Shown here piece by piece: positions 48,768 through 57,491 of a stretch of DNA of 64,000 bases. Position 1 is the first letter of the stretch. Every line of letters starts with the position of its first letter. Location: NCBI RefSeq assembly GCF_029893355.1, contig NZ_JARZAI010000024.1:1-64000 (forward strand), given 5' to 3'. The position numbers were made by a program, and so were the translations under genes. Source of the stretch: Kitasatospora sp. MAA4 (GTDB taxonomy: Bacteria; Actinomycetota; Actinomycetes; Streptomycetales; Streptomycetaceae). Below the pieces are notes generated by a model. That model worked only from the letters and a program-made list of their open reading frames with translations, ran no database searches and was not told the DNA's origin.

Positions 48768-49467
48768 CGTCGCGTCCGTTCGACTTGCCGACCCAGGCGT
48801 CGGTGTCATAGCCGAAGTCCTCCCAGTAGCCGCGTTCGACGGTGGAGGTGAGGGTGATGCCCGAGAGCCACTTCGCCGACTTGTAGAAGTACATCGGAGC
48901 GACGTAGAGCCGCACCGGTCCGCCGTGGTCGTGGGTGACCGGCTTGTCCTGCATCCTGAGCGCGACCAGCACGTCGTCACGACGCGCCTGGTCCAGCGTG
49001 AGGCTCTCGCGGTAGGTGCCGTCGAAGCAGCTGAACTTCACGGCGGTGGCGCCCGAGCGCACCCCCGCGGCGTCCAGCAGATCGGCCAGCTTCACGCCCT
49101 CGAACGGCGTGCCGGGCACCCGCCAGCCGGTCACGCACTGCACGTCGTGGACGATCCGGTGCTGCGGGAGGGCCTGGAGGTCGGCCAGCGCGTAGCTGGC
49201 GGGCTTGTCCACCAGGCCGTCGACCGTCAGCCGGTAGTCGGTGGGGGCGTCGACCGCGCCGGTGACCGAGTAGTACTCGAAACCGCCGGAGTCGGGCAGC
49301 AGACCGGTCAGGCCGGTCGGATCCTGCCGCGAGACGGCGGAGATCACCGAACCCACCGCACGTTGGAGGACCGGACCGGCGGCGACCCCGGCCGCGCCGA
49401 GTCCGAGCATGCCCAGCACCAGCCGTCGGCCGATCGGGGTACCGCTGGTCGGTGGATTGTCGTTCAC
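48751..49467 (-). CDS. Exported molybdopterin oxidoreductase (sulfite oxidase/MsrP-like)
   Basis: A 238-aa protein with an N-terminal GRRLVLGMLGLGAAG segment resembling a twin-arginine signal or signal anchor. The SUOX fold begins about 65; the molybdenum-ligating Cys is C111 in VQCVTGW, and GGPVRLYVAPMYFYKSAKWL is the conserved C-terminal part of the Moco domain. With its cytochrome b partner it resembles the MsrPQ system that repairs oxidised methionine outside the membrane, but MsrQ itself is replaced by a different cytochrome. Confidence 0.87.
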   Translation of the reverse strand: MNDNPPTSGTPIGRRLVLGMLGLGAAGVAAGPVLQRAVGSVISAVSRQDPTGLTGLLPDSGGFEYYSVTGAVDAPTDYRLTVDGLVDKPASYALADLQALPQHRIVHDVQCVTGWRVPGTPFEGVKLADLLDAAGVRSGATAVKFSCFDGTYRESLTLDQARRDDVLVALRMQDKPVTHDHGGPVRLYVAPMYFYKSAKWLSGITLTSTVERGYWEDFGYDTDAWVGKSNGRDDAPTS

Positions 49468-49594
49468 ACGGCAATTGTCGTCACAGCGGTACCGATCCGA
49501 ACACCTCTGGGTGGAAACGTCAGACTTTCTTCATCTTTGCCGATCCCGTCACCGGTCCCCGCGCCGAACTGACGCCCGACTAAGGTGAGCAGCT

Positions 49595-50365
49595 ATGGCT
49601 TCCCGTACGCCCGCAGCGGCACCCAGGTCCCCGCAGCGGCGCAGGCTCAGCGTGGACGAGCGCCGCGAGCAGCTGATCGCCGTCGCCCTGGAGCTGTTCA
49701 GCGCCCGGCCGCCGGAGGAGGTGTCGATCGACGACATCGCGGCCGCCGCCGGCGCCTCCCGACCGCTGGTGTACCACTACTTCCCCGGGAAGCAGGCGAT
49801 CTACGAGGAGTCGCTGCGGCGGGCCGGCCAGGAGCTGGCCGGGCGCTTCGAGGAGCCTGCGGTCGGACCGCTCTCCGAGCGGCTCTACCGCGTGATGGGC
49901 CGCTACCTGGACTTCGTGGAGAGCCACGGCCCCGGCTTCGAGGCGCTGCTGCGCGGCGGCTCGGTCGCCGCCAGCCCGGGCACCAACGCGGTGATCGACG
50001 AGGTCCGGCGGGCCGCGCACGACCAGATCCTCGCGCACCTGGCGCTGGCCCGGCCCAGTGCCGCACTGCGCCTGACGGTGCGGGTCTGGATCGCCAACGC
50101 CGAGATCAGCTCGCTGGAGTGGCTGGCCGCCGAGCAGCGCCAACCGCGCGAGGAGCTCCAACTGCGGCTGGTCCAGGACTTCGTCGCGGCGCTGACGGTG
50201 ACCGCCGCACGGGAGCCGGATCCGGCACTGGCGCAGGCCATGGTCGGCTTCCTGAGCGCCGAGCGCGTCGGCAGCCCGACCGGTTCCCTGGTCGGCGCCC
50301 TGGCCGCGCTGCTCGCGGTCCCCGGGCTGGCCGAGGCCGTCGGGCCGCTGCTGGAGCGTGTCTGA
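49595..50365 (+). CDS. TetR-family transcriptional regulator
   Basis: A 256-aa regulator. The helix-turn-helix SIDDIAAAAGASRPLVYHYF (about 44-63) is followed by PGKQAIYEESL. The C-terminal domain is about 80-210 plus an extra 40 hydrophobic residues. AAGGTGAG precedes the ATG. It is divergent from the molybdoenzyme operon (127-base gap) and upstream of a Pro-rich protein; either may be its target. Confidence 0.87.
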   Translation: MASRTPAAAPRSPQRRRLSVDERREQLIAVALELFSARPPEEVSIDDIAAAAGASRPLVYHYFPGKQAIYEESLRRAGQELAGRFEEPAVGPLSERLYRVMGRYLDFVESHGPGFEALLRGGSVAASPGTNAVIDEVRRAAHDQILAHLALARPSAALRLTVRVWIANAEISSLEWLAAEQRQPREELQLRLVQDFVAALTVTAAREPDPALAQAMVGFLSAERVGSPTGSLVGALAALLAVPGLAEAVGPLLERV

Positions 50366-50414
50366 TAGAAAAGCACCGGTACGTCGAACAGGGCAGAACG
50401 GGGGGCTCCGGACC

Positions 50415-51755
50415 ATGACGCAGGACGGCTACGCCGGCGGGGGTACGGCGACAGCAGCCGCCGCCGACCGGATCTCAGCAAGTGTGGACTCGCTGGCACA
50501 GGCCCTGCTCGGGACGGACGTGACCCGCCAGCCGCTCAGCGCGCTCACCGGGTTCCGCGCGCCCGGCGCGCCCTCCCCCGCGCCCGCGCTCTTCGACCAC
50601 TGGCTCACCGTCTCCGGCCCCGGACGCCTCGCGGTGCGCGGCCTCGGCACGCTGGTCGCGGCCGACCCGGCCACCGCGCCCGCGGCAGGGGACGCGACCG
50701 CGACCGTCGAACGGCTGCTGGCCCGCTACGGCCACGCGCCGGTGCGCGGCGTGGCCCTGCCGGCGGACGCGGCGGCCTTCCAACTCCCCGTCAGCGCCGA
50801 GCCGTCGGGGGCGCAGCTGCGCCCCGAGTTCTCCGCTCCGCTGGCCCGCCTGGCCGCCGGACGGCAGACCCTGACGCCCGCCGAACTGTCCACCGGCAGC
50901 GGCGTGCAGGTCCGGCTCGCGGTCCCGCCGGCCTTCCACGCGCTGACGGTGCGCGGCGGCACCGAGGAGCTGGCCGAGCAGCTCGCCGAGGTCGCGGACG
51001 AGCTGTTCGCCTCCGCCGGTACGGCCGCGCGACGGGACTGGGCGGTGGTCGGCGCGCTGCTGGCCGACGCGGTGGAGGCGGCCGGCGTGCTCTACGCCGG
51101 GGTGGCGGCGGTGGAGATCGAGGGACGGCCGAGCAACGCCTCGCTCGTCGTCGCGCTGCACCGCGACCCGAACCCGATCACCGAGCTCGCCGCCGAACTG
51201 GCCAACTCCCGCCCGCACGCCGAGGTCTGGACGGTGATCCTGCCCTCGGGGCCGGCCGCCGTGCTGGTCCAGGGGCGGACCTCGGCGGTCCCCGGCGCCC
51301 TGAGCGAGGACGGCGCGCGCCGCTGGACGGTGGCGTCCGTGGTGCAGGCGTTCCTGCCGCTGCCGGACGGCGCCTCGGTGCTGACGGTGCAGCTCGGGAC
51401 GGCGCAGCGCGAGGACTGGGCGCTGTACACCGAGGTCTTCGCGGAGCTGCTGCAGAGCATCGAGTTCGGCTGGGACGGAGTCCCGGCGGCGCCGCCGCTC
51501 CCGACGCCCACACCTGCACCCGCCCCCGCGCCCGCACCCGCGCCGCTCCCCGCAGCTCCGGTACTCCCGCCACCGCCGCCGACCGCCCCGCCGACCGCCC
51601 CGCCGGCCACGCCGCCTGCGCCGCCCGCACGCAGCAAGGGCACCCCGGTCAACATCCCGCCGCCGGACTTCGACCCCTTCGCCCCCCAGCCCGAAACCCC
51701 CGCCGCACCAGCCGGCACGGCACCGCCCGCACCCGTGCGGGACCCGTTCTCCTGA
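50415..51755 (+). CDS. Hypothetical protein with Pro/Ala-rich C-terminus
   Basis: A 446-aa protein without signal or membrane segments. Residues 1-340 form a globular part with no motif I recognise (VRLAVPPAFHALTVRGG, AVEIEGRPSNASLVVAL, VASVVQAFLPLPDG). Residues 350-446 are a low-complexity Pro/Ala/Thr tail ending VRDPFS. The middle part resembles type VII secretion-associated or ESX-linked proteins in flavour only. It begins 50 bases after the TetR gene on the same strand. Confidence 0.6.
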   Translation: MTQDGYAGGGTATAAAADRISASVDSLAQALLGTDVTRQPLSALTGFRAPGAPSPAPALFDHWLTVSGPGRLAVRGLGTLVAADPATAPAAGDATATVERLLARYGHAPVRGVALPADAAAFQLPVSAEPSGAQLRPEFSAPLARLAAGRQTLTPAELSTGSGVQVRLAVPPAFHALTVRGGTEELAEQLAEVADELFASAGTAARRDWAVVGALLADAVEAAGVLYAGVAAVEIEGRPSNASLVVALHRDPNPITELAAELANSRPHAEVWTVILPSGPAAVLVQGRTSAVPGALSEDGARRWTVASVVQAFLPLPDGASVLTVQLGTAQREDWALYTEVFAELLQSIEFGWDGVPAAPPLPTPTPAPAPAPAPAPLPAAPVLPPPPPTAPPTAPPATPPAPPARSKGTPVNIPPPDFDPFAPQPETPAAPAGTAPPAPVRDPFS

Positions 51756-51777
51756 CCGGTCAGCCGTCTCAGCCGTC

Positions 51778-52341
51778 TCAGCCGTCCGCCTCGCACACCG
51801 GCACCCGGTACACCCGCCGGATGCTGCTCCCCAGCCGGACCACGTCGGCTCCGTAGACGTGGATCGAGATCGCCGTCGCCGTACAGGAGTTCTGCACCCG
51901 GTGGATGTCACCGGGCGGGGCGAAGCCGCAGACCGAGCCCTCGGGGTTGACCACGTCCTCGGTCGCGGTCAGCCGGGCGCCGTCGCCGGCGGGCACCAGC
52001 CGGTAGCGGCGCTCGCTCTCCACCCCCTGGTGGACGCCGGTGACGCACCACGAGACGTGGTCGTGGATCGAGGTCTGCTGGCCGGGCAGCCAGACCAGCG
52101 CGACGACCGAGAAGCTCCCATCCGACTCGGCGTGCAGCACGTGCTGCCGGTAGCTGTCGGGGTTCCCCTCCTGCTGCTGCCCGGTCAGCAGGTCCGCTCT
52201 GCCCAGGTACGGCCGCAGCCGCTCACCCACCAGGTAGGCGGTCAGCTCGGGGGCGTCGCCGCGGGCCACCACCGCACGGATCTCGGAGACGAGCGCGTCG
52301 GTCAGCACCGTGGTGCGGACGGAAAGGGTCGGCACGGTCAT
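51778..52341 (-). CDS. Cysteine dioxygenase family cupin
   Basis: A 187-aa type I cysteine dioxygenase-like cupin, expected to oxidise a thiol such as cysteine to a sulfinate. The iron ligands appear as HDH in TSIHDHVSWCVTGV (about 92-105) and a later His in APPGDIHRVQN; SIHVYGADV closes the barrel. A LysR regulator lies 94 bases upstream on the same strand. Confidence 0.83.
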   Translation of the reverse strand: MTVPTLSVRTTVLTDALVSEIRAVVARGDAPELTAYLVGERLRPYLGRADLLTGQQQEGNPDSYRQHVLHAESDGSFSVVALVWLPGQQTSIHDHVSWCVTGVHQGVESERRYRLVPAGDGARLTATEDVVNPEGSVCGFAPPGDIHRVQNSCTATAISIHVYGADVVRLGSSIRRVYRVPVCEADG

Positions 52342-52435
52342 GCCGCCAAGCCTGCGGCCGACCGGGCGGCGCCGTCCAAGGAGGGTTTCTTCGCCTCACC
52401 CAACTTGCCCTTATGACCGGGTGCCTGACATCACG

Positions 52436-53341
52436 TCAGCAGCCGACCCGGGCGGCCGCAGCCGCCTTCAGCTCGTTCAGCACCAGGGTGGTGGCCGGCA
52501 GCGGCAGGTGCTCGCGCAGCACGTACGCGAAGACCTCGCGCCGCACGTGCGGCTCCAGCGCCCGACCGGTGACCTTGCGGTGGTTGAGGAAGGAGAGCAC
52601 CAGCGAGGGGACCACCGCCAGGCCGACCCCGACCGCCACCAGGCTCTGGATGGCCAGGTTGTCGTCCGTGGTGAAGACGATGTCCGGCTCGATGCCCTCC
52701 TCCGCGCAGACGTGCAGGAAGTTGGCCCGGCAGCGCGGACAGCCGGCGATCCAGCGGGCCCCGGCGAGCTCGGTCAACCGGACGGCGTGCCGGCGGGCCA
52801 GCGGGTGCCCGACCGGCAGCAGGACCGTCAGCAGGTCCTCCATCAGCCGTATCTCGACCAGCTCGGGCGGCACCTCGGAGTTCATCCCCGGGTAGCGGAA
52901 CGCGAGCGCGATGTCGCACTCGCCGGCCAGCAGGCGGTGCAGCGACTCCGGCGGCTCGGCCTCCAGCAACTCGACCCGCACGCCGGGGTTCTCGGCCAGC
53001 AGCCGGGCCATCGCCTCGGGGATCAGCGTGGCGTTGGCGCTGGGGAAGGCGCAGACCCGGACCCGTCCCGCGCGCAGCCGCGACAGCGCCTGTAACTGCT
53101 GCTGCGCGGCGCCCAGGTTGCCGAGGATCACCTCGGCGTGCCGGGCCAGCGTCTCGCCGGCCTCGGTCAACCGCATCCGCCGCCCGGCGCGGGCGAACAG
53201 CGGCAGCCCGACCTCCCGTTCCAGCGCCTTGATCTGCTGGGTGACGGCCGGCTGGGTGTAGCCGAGCGACTTGGCCGCCCCGGTGTACGAGCCGGCGTTC
53301 ACGACTTCGTGGAAGGTCCGGATGTGCCGGGTGTCCAACAT
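52436..53341 (-). CDS. LysR-family transcriptional regulator
   Basis: A 301-aa LysR protein. The helix-turn-helix is FHEVVNAGSYTGAAKSLGYT then QPAVTQQIKALE (about 9-40), with an effector domain from about 90. I chose ATG 53341 (MLDTRHIRTF), the usual family start; a longer frame to 53383 adds unrelated residues. CPRCRANF in the effector domain gives a CxxC pair that could be redox- or metal-sensitive, which would suit control of the adjacent cysteine dioxygenase gene. That link is inference. Confidence 0.88.
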   Translation of the reverse strand: MLDTRHIRTFHEVVNAGSYTGAAKSLGYTQPAVTQQIKALEREVGLPLFARAGRRMRLTEAGETLARHAEVILGNLGAAQQQLQALSRLRAGRVRVCAFPSANATLIPEAMARLLAENPGVRVELLEAEPPESLHRLLAGECDIALAFRYPGMNSEVPPELVEIRLMEDLLTVLLPVGHPLARRHAVRLTELAGARWIAGCPRCRANFLHVCAEEGIEPDIVFTTDDNLAIQSLVAVGVGLAVVPSLVLSFLNHRKVTGRALEPHVRREVFAYVLREHLPLPATTLVLNELKAAAAARVGC

Positions 53342-53416
53342 CGCTGAATCATAAGCAGAACTTGGGATGCTGGGACACTCCATCGGCTCAACCGATCATC
53401 AGTCCCAGTGGACGCA

Positions 53417-53677
53417 TCACCGGTTCGCCTCTCGGCGCCCCTTGAGCAGATACCCCAGCACCCCGCCGGCCAGCAGCGTACCGGCCAGCGCGATCCACAG
53501 CGGCGCGGTCACCGTGAAGAACCAGAACTGGATCCGCACCGGGTTCAGGTTGGCCAGCAGGAACCAGAGTGCCAGCGCGGCGATCACCACGATGACGACG
53601 ACCCGGGTGGGGATCCCCGCGATCTCACTCTTCTTCTTCTGGCCGGAGAAGGACGCACCGTCCGGGTTCTTGGTCAC
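53417..53677 (-). CDS. LapA-like (DUF1049) small membrane protein
   Basis: An 86-aa protein with two membrane helices (about 25-43 and 54-78) and the LapA-family phrase FLLANLNPVRIQFWFFTV between them, ending in a basic LKGRREANR. The role is unknown; the family includes lipopolysaccharide-assembly protein A in Gram-negatives. Confidence 0.75.
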   Translation of the reverse strand: MTKNPDGASFSGQKKKSEIAGIPTRVVVIVVIAALALWFLLANLNPVRIQFWFFTVTAPLWIALAGTLLAGGVLGYLLKGRREANR

Positions 53678-53876
53678 AGCGGCAGTCTGCTCGCGCCGCC
53701 CGCGGCCCGCCCGCCGCTACGCGCAGCGCTGCGCCGGACAGCGCAGTCGTGTCCCTCCTTCAGGTGAGCTCCACTCAGCCCGACCAGCACATTCGTCCCC
53801 TGCGACGGGAACACTCGCGTGGACTGGCAGGTTCACCCAGTGGCAGCACTGGACAAATCCGGAGGCAGTTCTTCCT

Positions 53877-54731
53877 GTGAGCACCATTCCCACCGTCACC
53901 CTGAACAACGGCGTGCGGATCCCGCAGCTCGGCTTCGGCGTCTGGCAGGTCCCGGACGACGAGGCGGCCGCCGCCGTCCGCACCGCCATCGAGGCCGGCT
54001 ACCGCAGCATCGACACCGCCGCGATCTACGAGAACGAGGTCGGCACCGGTCAGGGCATCCGGCAGGCCGGCGTGGCCCGCGAGGAGCTCTTCGTCACCAC
54101 CAAGCTGTGGAACAGCGGCACGGCCGACTGGACCGGCCAGGCCGGCCGCGACGCCGTGCTGAGCGCATTCGACGACTCGCTGCGCAAGCTCGGCACCGAC
54201 TACGTCGACCTCTACCTGATCCACTGGCCGCGCCCGATGCACGGCAGCTACGCCAACGTCTGGCAGGCCTTCGAGCAGCTGCTCGCCGACGGCCGGGCGA
54301 AGGCGATCGGCGTCTCCAACTTCGGCCAGGAGCAGCTGACCCGGCTCTTCGAGACCAGCTCGGTGGTCCCGGCGCTGAACCAGGTCGAGCTGCACCCGCA
54401 CTTCCCGCAGCACGAGCTGCGCGCCTTCCACGCCGAGCACGGCATCGCCACCGAGGCCTGGAGCCCGCTGGGCCAGGGCAAGGAGCTGCTGGCGGAGCCG
54501 CCGCTGGTCGCCATCGCCGAGAAGCACGGCCGCACGGTGGCTCAGGTGGTGCTGCGCTGGCACCTGCAGAGCGGCGTCATCGCGATCCCGAAGTCCGTGA
54601 CCCCCTCGCGGATCAAGGAGAACCTGGACGTGGCCGGCTTCGAGCTGGACGCCGACGACCTCGCGGCCATCGCCGCCACCGAGACGGGCAAGCGGCTCGG
54701 CCCGGACCCGCAGGGCTTCGACTGGAACTGA
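53877..54731 (+). CDS. Aldo/keto reductase
   Basis: A 284-aa NADPH-dependent reductase (AKR5-like). The catalytic tetrad can be placed: Asp in YRSIDTAAIYENE with the Tyr four residues on, Lys in FVTTKLW and His in YLIHWPRP. IPKSVTPSRIKEN near the C-terminus binds the cofactor phosphate. It begins at GTG with GGAGGC ten bases upstream; the long frame upstream is not coding. It is followed by a perfect terminator hairpin. Confidence 0.9.
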   Translation: MSTIPTVTLNNGVRIPQLGFGVWQVPDDEAAAAVRTAIEAGYRSIDTAAIYENEVGTGQGIRQAGVAREELFVTTKLWNSGTADWTGQAGRDAVLSAFDDSLRKLGTDYVDLYLIHWPRPMHGSYANVWQAFEQLLADGRAKAIGVSNFGQEQLTRLFETSSVVPALNQVELHPHFPQHELRAFHAEHGIATEAWSPLGQGKELLAEPPLVAIAEKHGRTVAQVVLRWHLQSGVIAIPKSVTPSRIKENLDVAGFELDADDLAAIAATETGKRLGPDPQGFDWN

Positions 54732-54740
54732 TCCCGGCCC

Positions 54741-54786
54741 AGTGGTGAAGGGGTCCGCACCATCAGGTGCGGACCCCTTCACCACT
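54741..54786. terminator. Perfect 21-bp hairpin terminator
   Basis: Positions 54741-54761 and 54766-54786 are exact reverse complements around an ATCA loop (core GGTCCGCACC / GGTGCGGACC). It stands between the convergent aldo/keto reductase and double MarR genes and probably stops both. Confidence 0.85.
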
Positions 54787-54820
54787 GACGCGAAAACCAC
54801 GCAGAACCTGTGGCGAATCG

Positions 54821-55729
54821 TTACGCCACGGACTCCAGTCGGGCCGCCTTCGCCAGCAGGATGAGCGCCTTCTCGTGGTCGACCTCCTCCAGCGGCGAGA
54901 GCAGCAGCCGCTGCACCTGCGCCACCGCGGCGGAGGAGCTGTGCAGCAGCTCCTGGCCGGTCGGGGAGAGCGAGAGCAGGTTGCGCCGCCCGTCCGAGGG
55001 GTCGCGCCGACGCAGCACCAGGCCGCGCCGGACCAGCCGACTGACCATCTCGGCCATCGTCGCCTTGTCCAGCGACGCCAGCTCGCCGACCGTGCGCTGG
55101 TCGGCACCCGGCTCGGTCTCCAGGGCGTCCAGCACGGCGTACTGAGGCGCCGTCAGATCCGATCCGATGTACTCGGACCAGAGCTTGGTGTGCACCTGCT
55201 GGCCGACCCGGATGAGGTAGCCGACCGCCCGCTGGGCGTCCAGCAGCGGCCGCGCGTCGGTGAGCGCGGCCACTGCGGCCGGCTCCAGCCTGGCTATCTT
55301 GGCGAGCACCCGGACGAGTTCGAGCTGCTCCTCGGGCGCCAGCGGCTCGAAGAGGGTCCGCTGCACGCGCACCACACCTCCGGTGGCCTCACGGACCGCC
55401 TGGGCGCCGTTCTGCGAGAGTGCGAGCAGCTTGCGCCGGCCGTCCGCCGGATCGCGTCGGCGCAGCACGAGGCCGCGCCGCACCAGCCGAGCGACCATCT
55501 CGGCCATCGTCGCCTTGTCCAGCGACGCCCGCTCCCCCACCGTGCGCTGGTCGGCGCCGGGTTCGAGTGCGAGCGTGAGCAGGACAGCGAACTGAGGAGC
55601 CGTCAGTTCGGCTCCGACGTGTTCGGACCACAGCCGCGTGTGCACCTGCTGGGCCACGCGGATGAGGTGTCCGGGCGACTGCTGAAGTCGTCCGGGTACA
55701 CGGGTCGTCGGGATCTCCCCCAGCACCAT
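54821..55729 (-). CDS. Double MarR regulator (two tandem MarR domains)
   Basis: A 302-aa protein made of two complete winged-helix MarR units, about 15-150 and 160-300. Each contains LIRV-QQVHT-LWSE, LTAPQ-AVL, EPGADQRTVGE-ASLDKATMA then EMV-RLVRRGLVLRRRDP-DGRR. The two copies are nearly identical over the recognition helix and wing, and the DNA encoding them also repeats. A single chain could thus form the dimer-like DNA-binding unit alone. Single-domain MarR proteins are about 150 aa. Confidence 0.87.
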   Translation of the reverse strand: MVLGEIPTTRVPGRLQQSPGHLIRVAQQVHTRLWSEHVGAELTAPQFAVLLTLALEPGADQRTVGERASLDKATMAEMVARLVRRGLVLRRRDPADGRRKLLALSQNGAQAVREATGGVVRVQRTLFEPLAPEEQLELVRVLAKIARLEPAAVAALTDARPLLDAQRAVGYLIRVGQQVHTKLWSEYIGSDLTAPQYAVLDALETEPGADQRTVGELASLDKATMAEMVSRLVRRGLVLRRRDPSDGRRNLLSLSPTGQELLHSSSAAVAQVQRLLLSPLEEVDHEKALILLAKAARLESVA

Positions 55730-56181
55730 GAATCCGTCCTGATGTCACACCCGGCGTGCTGTGGGACACCCGGGCGGGGCAGTAGCGGCGTGCTGGTCTC
55801 CCCCGGTGGCAGATCGTCATCAACCGCAGTGATGTCGACCCGGATCGAGGGGAGCTCCGCCGTGCAGCCGACGGCTGCTGGCGCACACTATACAAACGCT
55901 TGCTGGGTTCCGGCAGGCAGGGGCGGATAGTAGACGGATGTTCGGTCGACTTGTGGTATTTCGTCCCGCGTCGACCCTGTGAGTACCCGCTCGCACGCAC
56001 CCGATTGACCCTGCGTACGAACTCTTCGGCGCGGGGTCGGCGACACCCTGGATCTCCATCCTACCCGCCGGTAGGGTGACCGGGCAGCGCTCGCCGCACC
56101 GCCCCTGACGGCCACTTTCCGGCCCCCGCCGGCAGCCCTGCGCACGGCCCGGTTCACCACTGAGAGAGACGAGTTATTCGT
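55730..56181. other. Intergenic region with candidate fabG-side promoter elements
   Basis: A 450-base gap without a credible gene. CAAACGCTTG (55893-55902), preceded by CTATA, is a near-palindrome resembling operators of TetR-type lipid-metabolism regulators. It could serve the double MarR gene or fabG. The remainder is GC-rich and unremarkable. Confidence 0.35.
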
Positions 56182-56955
56182 ATGACCGAGACCGATCAGA
56201 CCAGCACTCCCCGGGTCGCCGTCGTCACCGGCGCAGCCCGCGGCATCGGTGCCGCGACCGCCCTGCGGCTGGCCGCGGACGGCTACGCCGTCGCCGTGGT
56301 CGACCTGGAGGAATCCGCCGGAAAGGACACCGTCGACCGGATCGTCGCCGCCGGCGGCCGGGCCCTGGCCGTGGGCGCGGACGTCTCGGACGCCACCCAG
56401 GTACAGGCCGCCGTGGACCGGATCGCCGCCGAACTCGGCGCCCCTGTCGTGCTGGTGAACAACGCCGGTGTGCTGCGCGACAACCTGCTCTTCAAGATGT
56501 CCGAGACCGACTGGGACACCGTGATGAACGTCCACCTGCGCGGCGCCTTCCTGATGACCCGCGCCGTGCAGAAGCACATGGTGGACGCGGGCTTCGGCCG
56601 GATCGTCAACCTCTCCTCGTCCTCCGCGCAGGGCAACCGCGGCCAGGCCAACTACTCCGCCGCCAAGGCCGGCCTGCAGGGCTTCACCAAGACGCTGGCC
56701 ATCGAACTGGGCAAGTTCGGCATCACCGCCAACGCCGTCGCCCCCGGCTTCATCGCCACCGACATGACCGCGGCCACCGCGGCCCGCGTGGGCATGGAGT
56801 TCGAGGCCTTCAAGCAGGCCGCCGCCACCCAGATCCCGGTCAACCGCGTCGGCTACCCGGAGGACATCGCCCACACCATCTCGTTCCTCACCAGCGAGGG
56901 CGCGGGCTTCGTCTCGGGCCAGGTCATCTACGTCGCCGGTGGACCGCTCGACTAG
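56182..56955 (+). CDS. SDR oxidoreductase, 3-oxoacyl-ACP reductase (FabG) type
   Basis: A 257-aa short-chain dehydrogenase. TGAARGIG (15-22) binds the cofactor, NNAGV follows, and the catalytic Ser-Tyr-Lys lie in NLSSSSAQGNRGQANYSAAKAG. The C-terminal VSGQVIYVAGG is typical of FabG. A second copy to the housekeeping fabG is common in streptomycetes; the substrate could be a 3-oxoacyl-CoA or a polyketide-like ketone. Confidence 0.88.
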   Translation: MTETDQTSTPRVAVVTGAARGIGAATALRLAADGYAVAVVDLEESAGKDTVDRIVAAGGRALAVGADVSDATQVQAAVDRIAAELGAPVVLVNNAGVLRDNLLFKMSETDWDTVMNVHLRGAFLMTRAVQKHMVDAGFGRIVNLSSSSAQGNRGQANYSAAKAGLQGFTKTLAIELGKFGITANAVAPGFIATDMTAATAARVGMEFEAFKQAAATQIPVNRVGYPEDIAHTISFLTSEGAGFVSGQVIYVAGGPLD

Positions 56956-56968
56956 TACAGACGACGTA

Positions 56969-57011
56969 GCCGCAGTGCTCCGCACGTCCCCCGGGACGGG
57001 AGCACTGCGGC
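56969..57011 (+). terminator. Hairpin terminator after the SDR gene
   Basis: GCCGCAGTGCTCC and GGAGCACTGCGGC form a perfect 13-bp outer stem, with an inner GTCCC/GGGAC pair. It begins 13 bases after the stop codon. The stretch 57012-57183 after it shows nothing recognisable. Confidence 0.8.
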
Positions 57012-57183
57012 CGCAGATTCACTCGGACCGGTCACAGTGGCTGAACGTCAGCACAGACTGCCGATCCCAGAAGCACGTTTTCCCGGCATATTCCCAGCTC
57101 ATCCACAGTCAACTGTGACCCGGGCGGCAGACCGCCCAGCCGATCACAGGACTTATCGGCACGGAATCTCTACAACACTGGAC

Positions 57184-57387
57184 CTACGACTGGGCGAGCG
57201 CGCGCAGCCGGGCCGCCTCGGCGACCATGGCGGCACGTTCGGCACGGCGGGCCTTGCGGGCCTCGTCGGCACCGACCGGTTCCACCACGTGGAAACAGGC
57301 CCCGCAGACGTACCCTCCCTCCGGTCCCTCGGAGACCGGGGCACCGCAGTGTGCGCAGTACCGGGAGTAGGTGACGGTGGCGACCAT
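57184..57387 (-). CDS. Small zinc-ribbon protein
   Basis: A 67-aa protein with a single zinc ribbon (CAHCG at about 12-16 and CGAC at about 28-31) followed by a charged, Ala/Arg/Glu-rich helix. The Cys pairs and the short basic tail suggest nucleic-acid or protein contact. I chose the ATG at 57387. The function is unknown. Confidence 0.65.
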   Translation of the reverse strand: MVATVTYSRYCAHCGAPVSEGPEGGYVCGACFHVVEPVGADEARKARRAERAAMVAEAARLRALAQS

Positions 57388-57491
57388 GACGACCTCGCAT
57401 CGGGTACGAAGAGTTCCCTCAAGGTAGCGTCTTGATGCCACATCAGAAAGAGCGTCCCGACGGGTGGACCCGGCCGCCCCGCGCGACCCGG

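Noticed and set aside
51490..51640. Imperfect C/G-rich repeat as a possible minisatellite or CRISPR-like array
   Set aside because: It is the coding sequence of a Pro/Ala tail with irregular period and no spacers.
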